From Pseudocercospora fijiensis CIRAD86 (taxonomy: Eukaryota > Ascomycota > Dothideomycetes > Mycosphaerellales > Mycosphaerellaceae), in contig NW_006921542.1 in assembly GCF_000340215.1 (NCBI RefSeq), forward strand, positions 493,610 through 557,609: a stretch of DNA of 64,000 nucleotides. Reading direction: 5' to 3'. The position numbers and the translations under genes were made by a program. Shown here piece after piece: positions 44,445-57,189 of this stretch. Every line of letters begins with the position of its first letter. Positions within the stretch are counted from its first letter, which is position 1. The notes beneath the pieces were generated by a model. That model saw only the letters and a list, made by a program, of their open reading frames with translations. It ran no database searches and was not told the origin of the DNA.

Positions 44445-44623
44445 TGTGACGCACCAGCTCAGTCACATGATTATTATATGACTTCTTAGCATAAGAAAGC
44501 ATTCTCACACTGTTTTTAGACTATAGAACAGATAGAATATAACTAATATAATTACTTACTTATTAAACAAGCGCTCTTAATAATATAGTATTACGTACGT
44601 AATCTACTATACTAAGCGTAATA
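44445..44623 (+). repeat. Left LTR of the outer copia (partly un-RIPped)
   Basis: It starts tgtgacgcaccagctcagtc and ends aagcgtaata. Over the first 38 bp it differs from the right LTR at ten positions, all C-to-T or G-to-A in the right LTR. From about 44545 on it is RIPped like the right LTR, and in places more so (aatataattac versus aatacaattac). Confidence 0.93.
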
Positions 44624-44637
44624 GTTATAAGCCTAGG
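44624..44637 (+). promoter_or_regulatory. Primer binding site relic of the outer copia
   Basis: gttataagcctagg directly follows the LTR and matches the primer binding site of the inner copia (ggttatgagcccgg on the minus strand at 57190-57203), allowing RIP transitions and a one-base offset. Its complement corresponds to the anticodon arm of initiator tRNA-Met. Confidence 0.6.
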
Positions 44638-44979
44638 TTTACTCGTAATTAGAGACTTCCTTAGCAAAATTTAAAATAAGACGAGTTCTTTAGTATAGTT
44701 AACCTATAGAATATTAATTAGTATTAGGTTAAGGTCTCTATAATTATATAGAACTACCCCTATCTGCTCTATCTCTCTTAGCTAGTAACCGCCTTAGTAG
44801 TAGTAAGCTAATTATCCTTCGTAGACCTAATAAATAGGATCTTTAGTTTAAGTAAACTAAGTCGTACCTAACTAGATATAAGACCTAGGTCTTTACTAAT
44901 CCGTACTCGACCGAGCCTACTAAACTAGTATAACCCCTTCTCCCGGATTTCGACATATAGCAACTAATAACTAACCCCC

Positions 44980-45880
44980 TATATTAGGCTAGTATAAAGC
45001 TTACTAAGGGACACTTTAATACAAGGAAGACAGAGTTTAAACGCTTTAGGATTGTACGTAATAAGACAATTAAATATCTAGCAATAACTATAGATATCTA
45101 CTATTACTTAGAGATTACTAATTCTAATATAGACAATATAGTACTAACTATACGGCTTATCCTAATTCGATTAAAGGACAAGCTCGTACCTAATACTTAA
45201 TAGTAAAGAACTACTCTTAGTAAGGAGCTATACCGCCTTATAAATTCTAAGTAGGTATAGAACCCCGAGTACTAGTACGAGAAATAGCTTAATCCTGATA
45301 AGACTATAAAACGTATATAGTACCCGGAATTTAATTACTTAGTAACTTACCTATATACTATAGTCGCTAATATAGATAAAAGCTATAGTAAGGGCCTCTA
45401 TATAATATATTAGGTAGGACTAACGGTTAACAACTTCTAGCAACTATTTAATATAGTAGGAGATTACGCTCGTAATATAAGTCGAATAACTTTAAGAAAG
45501 AGATCTTTATTCGGCATAGTATATAAAGAAGACAGTACCTCTAATACTATACTATAGGGTACTAGTACTATTTAGGGTACTAGTACTACTAAAGATAGGA
45601 AGCGCAAAGCTAAGTCCTATACTAAGCTTACTAGAGTTAGCGAGAAGAAGGCCTATAATAGCCGTAGTAAGTATATAGTTATTAACTATCGACTACGCGA
45701 TAAGATTAAAGGGAAGGATAAGGATAGTAAGTAGAAGGCTAAGTTAAAGTTCTTCGAAGCCTATCTATAGAAGAATAAGGGATTCTGCCTTAACTAAGCT
45801 AAATTCTTTAAGGATCTATTAGCCTAGAAGATTGTATAGCAATACTATAGGTCTTCTTCTAATAATAGAGATAATACTAG
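44980..45880 (+). pseudogene. Outer copia gag relic
   Basis: The plus-strand frame has gag-like composition: a helical region near 45010-45200, then a Lys/Arg-rich part (RKRKAKSYTKL, INYRLRDKIKGKDKDSK) near 45600-45730, followed by KFFEAYL and a short Cys/Asn segment where a zinc knuckle would be expected. Stops are TAG/TAA of RIP type. Gag would form the particle that packages element RNA. Confidence 0.55.
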
Positions 45881-46169
45881 AATAGGCAATAGATTAGGAA
45901 AAGACTTACTAGCCTACTTCTTTAAACCTAATACTCTAGACCTATTAGCCTTCGCCTTAGTTACCCTTATACTAACTACTTATCTGTTAATAGCTATAAA
46001 TAGGGGCAAGAAATAGAACCCCTTTGTTAGCCTAATCTATAATAGTAGATCTAACTATAATATTATTAACTACCCTAGTCGCTTTAATTTTTAGGCAGTA
46101 TTTATTCCTACTACGAGCTACTATTGCAATAGGTACTAGATATAATAAAGTCGTCGCTATTAGAAGGGC
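45881..46169 (+). pseudogene. Outer copia protease region (5' part of pol, interrupted)
   Basis: Near 46030-46110 the frame reads NSRSNYNIINYPSRFNF, corresponding to the copia protease site (D-S-G/A plus H-I) with RIP substitutions. The frame is cut by the gypsy insertion at 46170 and its continuation resumes at 59097. Confidence 0.6.
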
Positions 46170-46174
46170 ATCCT
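46170..46174 (+). repeat. 5-bp target duplication of the gypsy element (left)
   Basis: atcct precedes the LTR at 46175 and recurs at 59092-59096. Confidence 0.88.
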
Positions 46175-46370
46175 TGTAATAGGGGTTATATTAGCAGGTA
46201 GATAGGGTAGTAATAGGTATAGTAGTATTCGATAAGGATCTAGGAGGAGAAGGAGGAAGGCAGGCTAGTTAGCCTAGTACTAAGCGCCAAGCCCTACCTA
46301 AGGCACTAAGACCTTAGCTTTACTCGGTCTAGTTATATGCTAATTACGTATAGCCTCTTTAGCCCTAATA
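46175..46370 (-). repeat. Left (3') LTR of the gypsy element
   Basis: 196 bp, starting tgtaataggggttatatt and ending gccctaata. It differs from the right LTR by a handful of transitions only, with no length change. A purine-rich tract (minus strand GAAGGGAAGCG, about 46372-46384) borders it inside. Confidence 0.93.
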
Positions 46371-47655
46371 TACGCTTCCCTTCTAAAGGCTACGCCCTCG
46401 TAGCCTGTCTATATTCTAATCTTAACCTCTATTACTACTAACTTAGCAAGTCTAATAAGCTGCTTAGCCCGCGCTAAATTAAATACTTAACTACCTAATT
46501 ATATAACTATATTAAACCTCACCTTCTAATATAATATCTAACTCTAACTGCGCTATCCTTATATATAATAAAGTAATACACATCTACTAGAATTAAGGGC
46601 TATCGGATAATTATAATATAAGCGCGTCTTCCCTACTATAATAGGTAGGCGTACGAGGTATTATAGCACTGCCTCCGTTCTAAGTAATGTTATACCGAGT
46701 TCTTTGCGTCTACTCTAAAAGACCTAGAATTGTCCGCTTCCGAGGGTTGTTCTTATTTTTATAAGGGCTATTATTTACTATCGTAGTTTCGCTAGCCCTA
46801 ATTAGTTAGGTTTAGTAGCCTTTAATTGTTAATTAATCTTATCTTTTTAAAACGCAGTTCGTCTAGTTTCTATAGATAAAGGCTATTATAAGTGCAATAG
46901 TTAAGGTTCGCCTCGCTTAAAGGGTCGGAAAGATCGAGGAGTAACCTATTGTCCGTAAGATCGATCCCGGCTAGCTTAGCTCTATATTTTTGCCCTTAGC
47001 TAGTCTATTAATCGCTTAACCTTTTTAGTCCCTAAGCCCTTCGAATAGCTTAACCTTTTTAACCTAGTTAGTATAGTGCGTTTTAGCCTTAGGCTATAGT
47101 ATAGGTAAGGTTGTTCTTATAGGTATAGTAAGGATAACAAGTAAGGTTAATAATAGTAGCGAGTAGGTAACGTTAATAATAGCGGCGCTAGCCGCCTTAG
47201 CTCTAACTTTACCTTATTCTTCCTTTCCTTCTTTAACTAGCAATACACTTAGTAATACTATTACTAATATAGCCGCGCCGCCTTTCGGTATACCGCTAAC
47301 TCGTACTACGGCGCTATTATTACTATTGCTAGCACTATTCGTCTATACGCGCGCTGCCTTCGCCGACCGCCTAGGCCTTAGAGCCTCGATAGAACGTAGG
47401 AATAAGAGGGGGCGTTAAAAGAAGGGTCTTATAGGGTACGCTAGTAAAGAGGTAGATTCCTTAAAAGAGCGGCGAATAGTTAACGCGTTATAGTGCGCTT
47501 ATTAACACTCGGTACGTATTTACTATAGTAGTGTAGTCTTGTAGTCCCTTACTAATAATTATCTTGCCTCTAATTAGTTAGCTAATAGCACCCCGGGGGT
47601 GTTATTAATCCTAGGCCTTTCTAGTAATATTATAGGCCCTTAGCCTTCTTCTTGT
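46371..47655 (-). other. Non-coding 3' region of the gypsy element
   Basis: Between the end of pol and the left LTR. No frame is recognised. The polypurine tract lies at the LTR edge. Confidence 0.5.
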
Positions 47656-47659
47656 TCTT

Positions 47660-49600
47660 TATACTAGTCTAATACTCGTCTAACAACTTAGCTATATCCT
47701 TAAAGGAGCCTTTAGCTTCCTACGAGTCCTATTTAGGTAAATAGCCTTGCTATCTTAATAGGTACTCCTTCTTGCCCTACCTAGTTCGATGCTTTAGGAT
47801 ACGTTCTATAGACTATAGCTCTTTACTATTAGCTAAGACTTCTCCTAACTTAGCAGGCGCTTTATTGCCTTCGCGCTAGTAGTATAGTTTAAGAAGGGAT
47901 ATATAGAAGGTATTATAGATAGTATAATAAGGAGGAAGCTACAACTAGTAGGCCTATATACCCTTAGCCTCTCGGATGCGGAATAGGCTAATATATCTTA
48001 GTACGAGCTTAGGCCTTGTTTTACTATTAGGTAATAGGTGTTTGCGGATGCGGAGGTTCTTCGTACTAAGTATAACTATATCGCCTTGCTTAAAGGCTAT
48101 TAGTATATAGCGCTTATCGTAGTAGGTCTTTGAGTACTCTTAAGCCTTTGTTAGCTTCTTAGCTATCTTAGCATAGATTTCTCGCATCTTCTAGACACGT
48201 TCTATTACCGCTAGTATTTCTAGTACTTAACGCGCTTCCCTTTCCTTACGCTCGGCCTCGAGCGAGGTAAATAGATCTTATAGTAAGGCAGCGTTTTAGC
48301 CTATTATAGCTATATATAGTAAAACCTTAGTTAATAAGTATATACTATTGTTATATACGAATTCTATAGGTTGTAGGAGGTTAACCCAATCCTCGGGGTT
48401 CTTATTAATATAGCTACGTAGGTACTACTATAGGGTAGCATTTTGCCTCTCTATTTAACCGTTAGTCTATAGGTAGAAGGCTGTTAATAGCCGATGCTTT
48501 AGTCTTAGCTATAGGCATATTTCGCTCTAATAGTGCGATATTAGTATCGATCTACGATTAGATACTATCCCTTTAGGGGTTCCCTAATAGGTATAGAAGA
48601 TATTATTCTATAGCGCTTCTACTATATTAATAGCAGTCTAATCTTTCCGCGCCGGGATATATCGAGCGCCTTTAGTAAATCGATCTACTATAATAAGGAT
48701 AGTATTATATATATCCTTGCTACCCCTACGCTTAGTAGGAGGAAGGCCTATAATAAAATCTATTATAAGTTCTACGAATAGCTTCCTAGGAATAGGAAGT
48801 AAAGACAACTCGCTAAATAGCAAGTGCTTTAGTGCTTTAATACGCTAGTATACTACGTAGGTCTGTACGTATTCTTTTATATGCCGTTTACTATTCGGCT
48901 AGTAGTATATACGCGATAGTAGCTCGTACGACCTCTCTATACTATAGTAACTAGCAAGCTTACTATTATAGTATCGCTTTAAAAGCTCTTATTTAATCGA
49001 TTGTTTAGCGGGGATATAGTATCTACCCTTAAACTTTAAGTAACCCTTGTCGTCGATCGACTAATTATTACTCTTACTAGATCGAGTCGTTCGTCTACTT
49101 ACAAGCCTATTAATACGTTTATTAGCAAAGGCGTCCCTCTACTAAGCCCGTAATAGCTTATCTATAAACGATTAACTATCCCTATTTGTAAGGTTATTTA
49201 ATAGCACCCTCGCTATTAAACGAGGTACGTATTATATATATCTAATAGTACTAGTAGCCGGAACTACTAGAACCTCTTCTATAGTACTATCGCTATATAG
49301 GCTATTACTATAGATAGCAATATCTTTAATCGAGTTATTATAGCTCGAGCGATCTACGTCCTTTCTAACGCGTACTAGAAGAACGACAACTCCGCTATAG
49401 TATTTGTTGCCGCCGCGGGGTCCGGAAGTCCGCTTATCCTACGCTTGCTTATTAATAATACGGGCTATAGCAATCTTATACTATAGGGTTAGAAACAATA
49501 AATTAATAGATTAATAAGTCTCGCTATCGTAATTAGGCCGCCTCGATAGGCTATCGGTAGGGTTGCTTGCGCCTAGCCGGTATAATATATTAAAATCGAA
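47660..49600 (-). pseudogene. Gypsy integrase with C-terminal chromodomain
   Basis: Integrase is recognisable at 48638-48823 (LIIDFIIGLPPTKRRGSKDI, ILIIVDRFTKGARYIP), followed by NGQIERQNATL near 48470 and the GPY/F-type region. At about 47660-47840 the frame reads ILKHRTR-GKKEYLLRWQGYLP-KWDS and KLLDEY, a chromodomain. Chromoviruses use this domain to steer integration to methylated-H3 chromatin, which agrees with insertion into another transposon. The gene is RIP-inactivated. Confidence 0.85.
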
Positions 49601-49899
49601 CCCGGCGAGGTAGACGGCCTATCTAGCCTATCGACCTATAACCCTTATAACCTTAGTAATACTACGTAGGTTATTATAGTCTATATAGACCTAAATTGTA
49701 TACTAAGTACTATCGAGATAGTAGCGCTAGTACTTAAAGGCTTCTACGATTGCTAAGAGCTCTTACTTATAGGTCTTATATCGACGCTCTATATCGATTA
49801 TCTTTCGTAAAAAGAAGGCAATCGGGTACTAATAGGTATTATTAGCCTACTATAATATAATAGCTAATATAGCGAACTGTAAAGCGTTAGTCTTAATAC

Positions 49900-51600
49900 G
49901 GATCTACCTACTTAGTACGAAATAGTATAGTAAGGGGACTTTAGTAAAGCGTTGCTTTAAACCGTTAAAAGCGGCTTACGCTCTATTAGTCTATTTAAAT
50001 TCTCTAGTTAGGTTAGCCTTAGTTTTAGTAAGCTTAGTTAGCGGCATTACATGCCGTAAATAGCCTTTAATAAAGCGGCGATAGAAGTTAGCGAAGCTAA
50101 GGAACGATAATAGCTCCTTAATTAACGTAGGAATAGGCTATTTAATAATAGTCTAAATACGGTTAGGGTTAGCCTTAATACTATTAGTTAATACGAGGAA
50201 GCTAAGGAAGGATATCTCTTTAGTAGCAAAGGTGTATTTAGAAGGCTTATAGTATAGTCTATAGGCCCGTAGGCGGTCGAGCACCTTACGTACTATAGCC
50301 TAGTGCTCTATAATATTAGGTAAATAGATATAAACTAGGATATTATCTAGGTAAACTATATAGAGGTAGTCTAGTAGGCCTAATAAGGCCCGATTAATAT
50401 AGGACTAGAATGTTATAGGGGCATTAGCTAGCCTAAATAGTATAACTAAATACTCGAAATAGCTATAGCGAGTACGGAAGGCTATTTTCTATTTATCGCC
50501 CTTACGAATACGGATACGATAGTACGCATCCTTAGTGTCTAATATAGTATAGAAATAGGCGCTAGAAAGGCGATCGAGGGTCTTATTAATAAGCGGAAGT
50601 AGACAGCGGTCCTTAATAGTAATAGTATTAAGCCTACGGTAATTAATATATAGACGTAGGCTACTATCCTTCTTAGGGACAAACAGGATCGGTATACTAG
50701 CAGGGCTATTGCTATACTAAATTCAACTATTAGCTAGGTTCTTATCTAGATATTTACGCAATATAGCAAGTTCTCGTTCGCTAAGGTTGTAGAGGGGCCT
50801 AAAAGGGACCTCTTTGCCCTCTATAATGTTAATTTTATAATCCGTCTCTTTAAATATAGGCAATATCGATACTAGGTAGTGTTTAAACATATTAATATAG
50901 GTTTCTCGAATAGGCTATAGTATACGAGCAAGCTAATTAGGGTCTATACTATTAGGGGGCATAGGTTTATTATTATTACTACTAAGCAGATCGGCAGTCG
51001 GGTTAGATAAGGCGGAGGCTAGTATCTATATTAGGTTGCTAATAAATAGGACCCAAATATCGTTAGGGCACTCGCTAATATTAATATATTTAATATCCTC
51101 TTTCCTAGCGATCCTAAATCGCTATTGTTAGAGTCCTAAGTCTATAGTAATAGTATATTGCTTAAGGATAGGGTTACTAATAACAATATCGGACAGAAGG
51201 TTGTCTATATCTACTACGTAGGTAGTAAAATCTAGTAAGCGCTCGTTGCCGAGGTCGTCTCTTAGAACTATAGGGACATAGTAAGCCCTATAGGTTAAGT
51301 GCCGAGCGTTATTAAACTAAGCAAGGGTCGGCATGTTAGTTCTAGGCAATTGTCGAAGGTCTAATTACTTAGCTAGGCGGTAGTTAATAAGGGCACTAAC
51401 TGAATTTCCTAGATCTAGTATAACCTTAGTTTTATAGTTAGTTCTATACGTGTCCTATATAAGATAGGTACGTATAATAGCTAGTATAATGTCGATAGTT
51501 TTACGCCGTACGAGGCTAATAGTTAGTGCGGCGCTTACTCTTTTTTCGGAGGTTAGCCTATAGAGGTAGCGTTAGCCGCTAAAAGGTATTTCCTATATTT
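49900..51600 (-). pseudogene. Gypsy protease and reverse transcriptase relic
   Basis: Protease lies around 51250-51450 (KVILDLGNSVSALINYRLAK, matching the DxG active site with LGN). RT at about 50000-50720 includes FVPKKDSSLRLYINYRRLN, FYTILDTKDAYYRIRI, FEYLVILFRLANAPITF and the active-site strand YIVYLDNILVY, where the second Asp of YLDD is Asn. The RNase H part follows. Stops are of RIP type. Confidence 0.85.
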
Positions 51601-51619
51601 AGCGGAAGCGCGGTTAATC

Positions 51620-51718
51620 CGGGTCTAATCCCTTAGTTTATCGTATTAGCCTAGTAGATAGCTAGTGCTGTTATAGTTAAAGCACTTTAATCCGGTTAGG
51701 GGGTTGCTATAGCTATTA
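51620..51718 (-). pseudogene. Gypsy zinc knuckle (gag C-terminus), beside the inner insertion
   Basis: The minus strand reads KCFNYNSTSYLLG, a stop, then Y, which is the spacing of a CX2CX4HX4C knuckle. Three of the four metal ligands have become Tyr: TGT to TAT for Cys and CAT to TAT for His, as RIP predicts. The knuckle would bind element RNA. The inner copia is inserted directly upstream, splitting gag. Confidence 0.7.
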
Positions 51719-51723
51719 CTACT
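51719..51723 (+). repeat. 5-bp target duplication of the inner copia (left)
   Basis: ctact precedes 51724 and recurs at 57506-57510 if the right LTR ends at ...ccaaga. Confidence 0.75.
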
Positions 51724-52025
51724 TGTTGAATTGTGTAGTAGTAGTGTAGGCTAAACTGTATTGTGTTCGTTGTGTTCTATCCAAACTAGTAACTATCCTA
51801 GGCATATATATATTTAGTCCTTCCTATTGTCGAGTATCCTTACTATTATCGGCTACTCCGACAATAGTATCGGTATATCCGATAGTTCTAGAGGCGCCGT
51901 ATTACGCCTCGTAATCTTATTTCTTTATATATAAAGGCTGTATATATATAAAGAAGGATATAAGGACAAAGCAGCCCGAAATTATCATTTACTCGCTTTG
52001 AGGCTAACAAAGCTTATTTCTAAGA
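51724..52025 (-). repeat. Left (3') LTR of the inner copia
   Basis: It begins tgttgaattgtgtagtagta on the plus strand and is followed inside by cacccccgtaag, whose minus strand (cttacgggggtg) is the polypurine tract. It differs from the right LTR by about a dozen transitions and no transversion or indel that I noticed. Confidence 0.92.
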
Positions 52026-52439
52026 CACCCCCGTAAGCGGTAGATAGCCGATAAACAATCCTATTATATAGAATCGTAGGTTTTGTCGTACTTCGAGGGA
52101 ATGAAGTATTGTTTAGTAGATTTTTGGTTTCCCTAGATTTCCCCGGACTAACTAGGCTTAATCCGGTAATTTTCCGCAAAGTCTCTTCCGACGTTACCTC
52201 GTCGTTTTATAGAGAGTCTTTTTCGACCGTTAGTTTAATACTATTAGATAGTCGTATAACACCCTAAGTATATAGATCTAGGAAGTTTTATACGTAGAAT
52301 CGAATAGTATACTCGGTTTTGTTCTAGGGTTAGGAGTTCTATAGTAAATAGAACATAAGTATACGTACTCTTCTATAGAGTATATTACGTATATCTTTTT
52401 ATTTTCTAGGGCAGTTTCGATTCTAGACGGTTGCTTAAG

Positions 52440-55400
52440 TCCTTATAGGCCTAATAAATCCTTTAGTCTAGTAAATATAGGTGCCGATAGTGCCTTAGTT
52501 AGTAGATCGGCGATTTGATCTTTTGTATTTATATATACTAGAGATATTACTTTGTTTTCAAGTAGTTCTCTTATATAATGATATCGTATATCGATATGTT
52601 TTGTCCTAGAGTAATGCTCTGGATTTTGTGCTAGTGCTATAGCACTTTGGCTATCGGTAGCTATAGTATTTCCTTCTAGATTTATATCTAAGGATACTAT
52701 TAAATTAGATAGGAATTAGTATTCCCGAGTAGCTTCCGTTAGAGCTATATATTCAGCCTCGCAACTACTAAGCGCTACGGTCTTTTGGAGCTTACTAACC
52801 CAAGATACCGGTGCCTTATCGCCTAGCGTAAAGATATACGCCGTAGTTGATTTTCGGTTATCTAAATTGCCCCCGTAATCGGAGTCGCAGTAACCTTTAA
52901 GAAGCGGCGGACGATTAGCCCGATAAACAAGGCCATTCTAATTAGCATTAAGATATTTCCAAATCCTATCTAGGGCTCTAAAATGAGTCCTATCCGGATT
53001 AGACATATATCTTGCTACTTGCCCTACCGCGAAAGATAGGTCGGGTCTCGTTTGTATAGCTAAGTATATAAGAGACCCTACTTGTTTTTGATACTCAGAT
53101 AGGTCTTCTATAGACGCTTTAGCCGTAGACTGTTTTAGGATTACTCCTTGCTCCGTAGGAGTAGCTACGCTAGCGCTAGTTTCTTTATTAAACCTCTTTA
53201 GTATCTTTTTAATATATGCCTTTTGGGAGAGTTCTGCTACCCTATTAGGCCTATCCCTAGATACTTCTATACCTAGATAGTATCGTACAGGACCTAGATC
53301 GGTAACTTCTACCGTCTTAGAGAGATATTCTCGTATAGAGTCGATATCTTTTTTATTCGGACCGAATATAAGTAAGTCGTCAACGTAGCACGTAATTCGG
53401 ATATTAGTTTCCTTATTTATAAAGGCAGCCTCGTCCTTAGGTATCGGTTTAAAGCCTATAGTAGCTAGTAGGCTACTTAGCTTCTTAAACCATTGCCTAG
53501 GAGACTGTTTTAATCCGTATAATGCCTTATTTAGACGGCATACCTTATTCGTATTGTCCGTATAGCCTATAGGCTGTTCGACGTATATTTCCTTGTCTAT
53601 TTCGGCATTTGGGAACGCGGATTTTATATCCCACTGTTCTATTTCCCAATTAAAATAAGCCGCTAAGTAGAATAACGATCGCCAAGTTTCGGGCCTTGCC
53701 GTTTAGCTAAAGGTTTGATCGTAATCAATCCCTTTTACTTGGTTATACCCTTTTACTACCTATCGGGATTTATGTTTTACTACCTCGCCTTTCTCGTTTA
53801 ATTTTGATTTATAAACGAAGCGTCCTTTTAGCGCTTTTCGGTCCGGCGGTAGTTCTACTAGTTCCTAGGTGTTTTGAGCTTGTAGATCGGTTATTTCTTT
53901 AAGCATAGACTCTTTCCACTTCTCGGAATCAGGACCATTAATAGCATCTTTATACGTATCCGGATCGGTAATATTATCGTCCGCTAAGTACGCTATTTCG
54001 TCGTTGTTTCTATATCCTTCGTATAGATCAAACATATCCCGTATTCGGGTATTAGCCTCGTCTTTGGCTAGTCTAGGCCTTTTATATTTAGGCTCTTCTT
54101 GTATACTAGTAGTAGATTCCGGGGCGTCTAGAGACTGTTTCTTAGGTAGAGTAACTTCTAAGCTCTCTAATTCTTCTAGCATATAACCGCTAGGCCCCGG
54201 CAGTACATTGCTATCGTTTTGAGTAGTAATATCTCTAATAGTATTAAGTTCTATAGTCGGTATATCTTGTAGTGTATCCGTACTAATAGATTCTTTAGTA
54301 GTATAAGTAGTACTACTTAAGAATACTCCATCGAGTATCTTAACGTTTCGAGACCAAACTACGCGCCTAGCTTCTAAGTCGTACAGTTTGTATTGTTTAG
54401 TACTAAAACCAATTAGTATAGCTCTTCGTACTCTAGATTCTAGCTTTTTCGGCGTCTTGTTCGTATAGTAAGCAATAGAACCGAACGTTCTTATATTACT
54501 TAGGTCGGGTTTCTCCTTATATTTTAGCTCGTAAGGCGTTTTAAAACCGAGGGCACTATACGGTGTCCTAACATAGATATATTCCGCGGTTTCTAAGGCG
54601 AATTGCTAAAATCTTTTGCTTAGTCCGGATTGAATTAGTAACGCCCGTACTCTATATAGTAGAGTTCGATTAGGTCTTTCGATTAGGCCGTTTTGTTCCG
54701 GAGTATAAGGAGCCGACAGTTCGTGTCTAATACCGGAGTTCTTTAAGAATTCGGTCGTAGGTTTATTAACGAATTCCGTACCGTTATCGGTTTTAAATCT
54801 TTTAAGGCTCGGGCGTTGTACATTATTACTAAACTCGTTTTCGGAGTGTAGTTTATAATGTTTAATAGTAGAGAGTACTTCGGTTTTAAAGCGTAAAGTA
54901 TACGTAGTAATAAAACGACTATAACTATCTAGAAAAGATATAAAGTAACGAAAGCCGTCTATAGAGATAGGTTCTATAGGGCCGCAGAGATCTGCAGTTA
55001 CTTTATCTAGATAGCTATTAGCCGGTTTACTTATTTCTCGACTTATAGTCTTGGAGAATTTCGCTTTAAGACATATCTCGCAAGTAAGATTCTTATTACT
55101 AGTAAGATCTTCTTTGATAATCGAGGTTCCGGTAGTATTTTCTATTATTTTAGACATAGCAGGATATCCTATATGTCCTAAGCGTATATGTAACTCTCGA
55201 TAAGGATCTCGATAGACGTAAGCTTCGGGATTTATATCGGTAGTTGTCGCTATAGCGGCTAGTTCTCCGGCTTCTATCGGTATCGTATAAATTAACCGGT
55301 ATAGGTTCCCGATACGTCGTCCGATAGTAAGGGATCTTGCTCGCTTATTATTAACCTCTAATAGGTAGGCTTGACCGTCTTAAAGATGTACTTGGACTCC

Positions 55401-56660
55401 GGCGGCGTCTAATTTTGCTACGGATACGAGGTTTACTTCGAAATCCGGTATATAAAGGCAATCCTTTAAGATATACGGTTCTTTCGTATCCGTAAAGGTT
55501 AATTGTACGTCTCCGTATCCGGGTGATATTATAGTTTCCTTACTACCCCATTTAACGGGTGTATTCCGGGTAGTATAGGTCTTAAAATAAGCCCTTTCGT
55601 TTATAATATGCGAGGTACAAGCCGAATCCAATAGAAACTGGACGGTTCGATTCGTGTTTTTTGCCGATATATCGCGAATATAAGACGTTAGGTTCGTATT
55701 CGAGTCCTTAGGTTGTTCGTTAGTAGCCTCGTTACTAGCGTAGAGTACTACTTCTTCGTTTAGGTCTCGGTCGGTATCGAGTATATCTATATCGGGATAG
55801 CTTTGATTCCTACTAGATAACTCGATATTATACGCGTCCTTAGTCGTATTTAGGTCCCTCGTATAGTGGGCTTCTTGTTCGGTAGCTCCTAAGTCCTTAT
55901 TCTTAAGGTAGCTTGGTTTTTTCTCCGGGTATTTAATCCAACACTTATTTTCTAAGTGTCCTATACCCGTACGACCTTTTCCGATACAGCAGGTGCATTT
56001 TAAATGCGGATTCCTTAATTTGCTAACTCGATTATTACTAATAGGGGCTGCCGGAGTAGTCCGAAAACCGCTATTAGTATAAAGGACCCTAGCAGTTTCA
56101 TAGGTTTCTAACCGTCGAGATTGGTCTAAGAGGCCGTTTACTATATCGTCGAGGTATAGTATATCTTGGCTATCGTCTCTAGATCGATTCGTAATCGTAG
56201 TAATAAAGGTAGAGTAGTTTTCGTCGACTCCGTTTAGTAGTAGCGAAATCGATAGCTTTTCGGGTATAGCTATTCCTCTAGCTTCTAGGGCACTTATAAG
56301 CCTAGTATATTCGTTTACGTAGGTCTCTATAGTACTAGCAATAGCTAGGTTATAATTAAATAGCTTGCAGAATAGTTGGTATTCGGCGGCGAATCCCTTC
56401 GGAGAGTACCGTTTTTCTAAGATATTCTAAGCTTCAGCCGGCGTCGTAGCGGTTTTTACTTGTAATAGAGGCCCGTCTTTAAGGGTTAACCTTAGTATAG
56501 AGAGTGCCGATCTTAGGGTTAACTCGTTATTACTAGGATTCTCTTCTAGGGCCCCTTCGTATCCTTTATAAGTTAAGATATTCTTAACTTTTTCGGACCA
56601 GATCTCGTAGTTACTACTACCGACTAGCTTATCGGATTCCGGTATAAGTCGGTTGGTCAT
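52440..56660 (-). pseudogene. Inner copia gag-pol polyprotein (few RIP stops)
   Basis: It starts MTNRLIPESDKLVGSSNYEI at 56660, a typical copia Gag start. A Cys-containing segment CTCCIGKGRTGIGHLENKCW lies at ~55950. The protease LLDSACTSHII is at ~55625 and the GAG-pre-integrase LHIRLGHIGYPA at ~55190. Integrase (55157-54606) contains CEICLKAK, DLCGPIEPISIDG, FKTDNGTEFVN and PYTPEQNGLIERPNRTLL. RT has an intact active site CYVDDLLIFG at ~53390-53360. RNase H has SCEAEYIALTEATREY, ATDSQSAIALAQNP and RTKHIDIRYHYIRE, ending near 52440. Stops seen so far (for example about 56427, 55380, 54606 and 53865) are TAG/TAA at likely Trp/Gln codons. Confidence 0.9.
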
Positions 56661-57189
56661 TTTGACAGATATAGGTTGTCTTTTTCTAATGATTATAGTT
56701 TAATCACTAGTTTAATCTGTAGCTGTTTATCCTAAACCGTATATTCTTACTTAAGAAGCTATCTTAAGTAGAGTGAGTATAAGGAGTTGGTTAATTCTTT
56801 AGATTAAGACTAGTAGCGTAGGTCTTTCTTATAGATTAATAGATTAATCTATCGGTTTTCACTACCTTCGGTAGCTTGAGTTTCTCTTCGAGGGTCTTTT
56901 GAAACTACAATAGTTTTGATAGTAACCGTTGTAATTACGAAAGAGTCGTTTGTTTCGATTTTTGATAGTAGTCGGGTATCCGTATTTAGAGTATTTGATT
57001 GGTATTGTTCTTGTCCGCCGTTATTGTCTTCGTATAGTAGTATACTCGGGGATTGGTTATATAAGTCGTTTATATATCGATAGTCGTCTGGATTAAAAGT
57101 ATCCGTTATCGATATATAGTAAGATCGGTAGGGTATTTCGAATAGTAGTCGATAGCGAGTAAGGCTTAGTATCTTAGGTTAAGAGCTAG

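Noticed and set aside
51985..52179. 64-codon minus-strand ORF ending in the LTR
   Set aside because: It lies across the 3' untranslated region, polypurine tract and LTR of the inner copia and has no motif.
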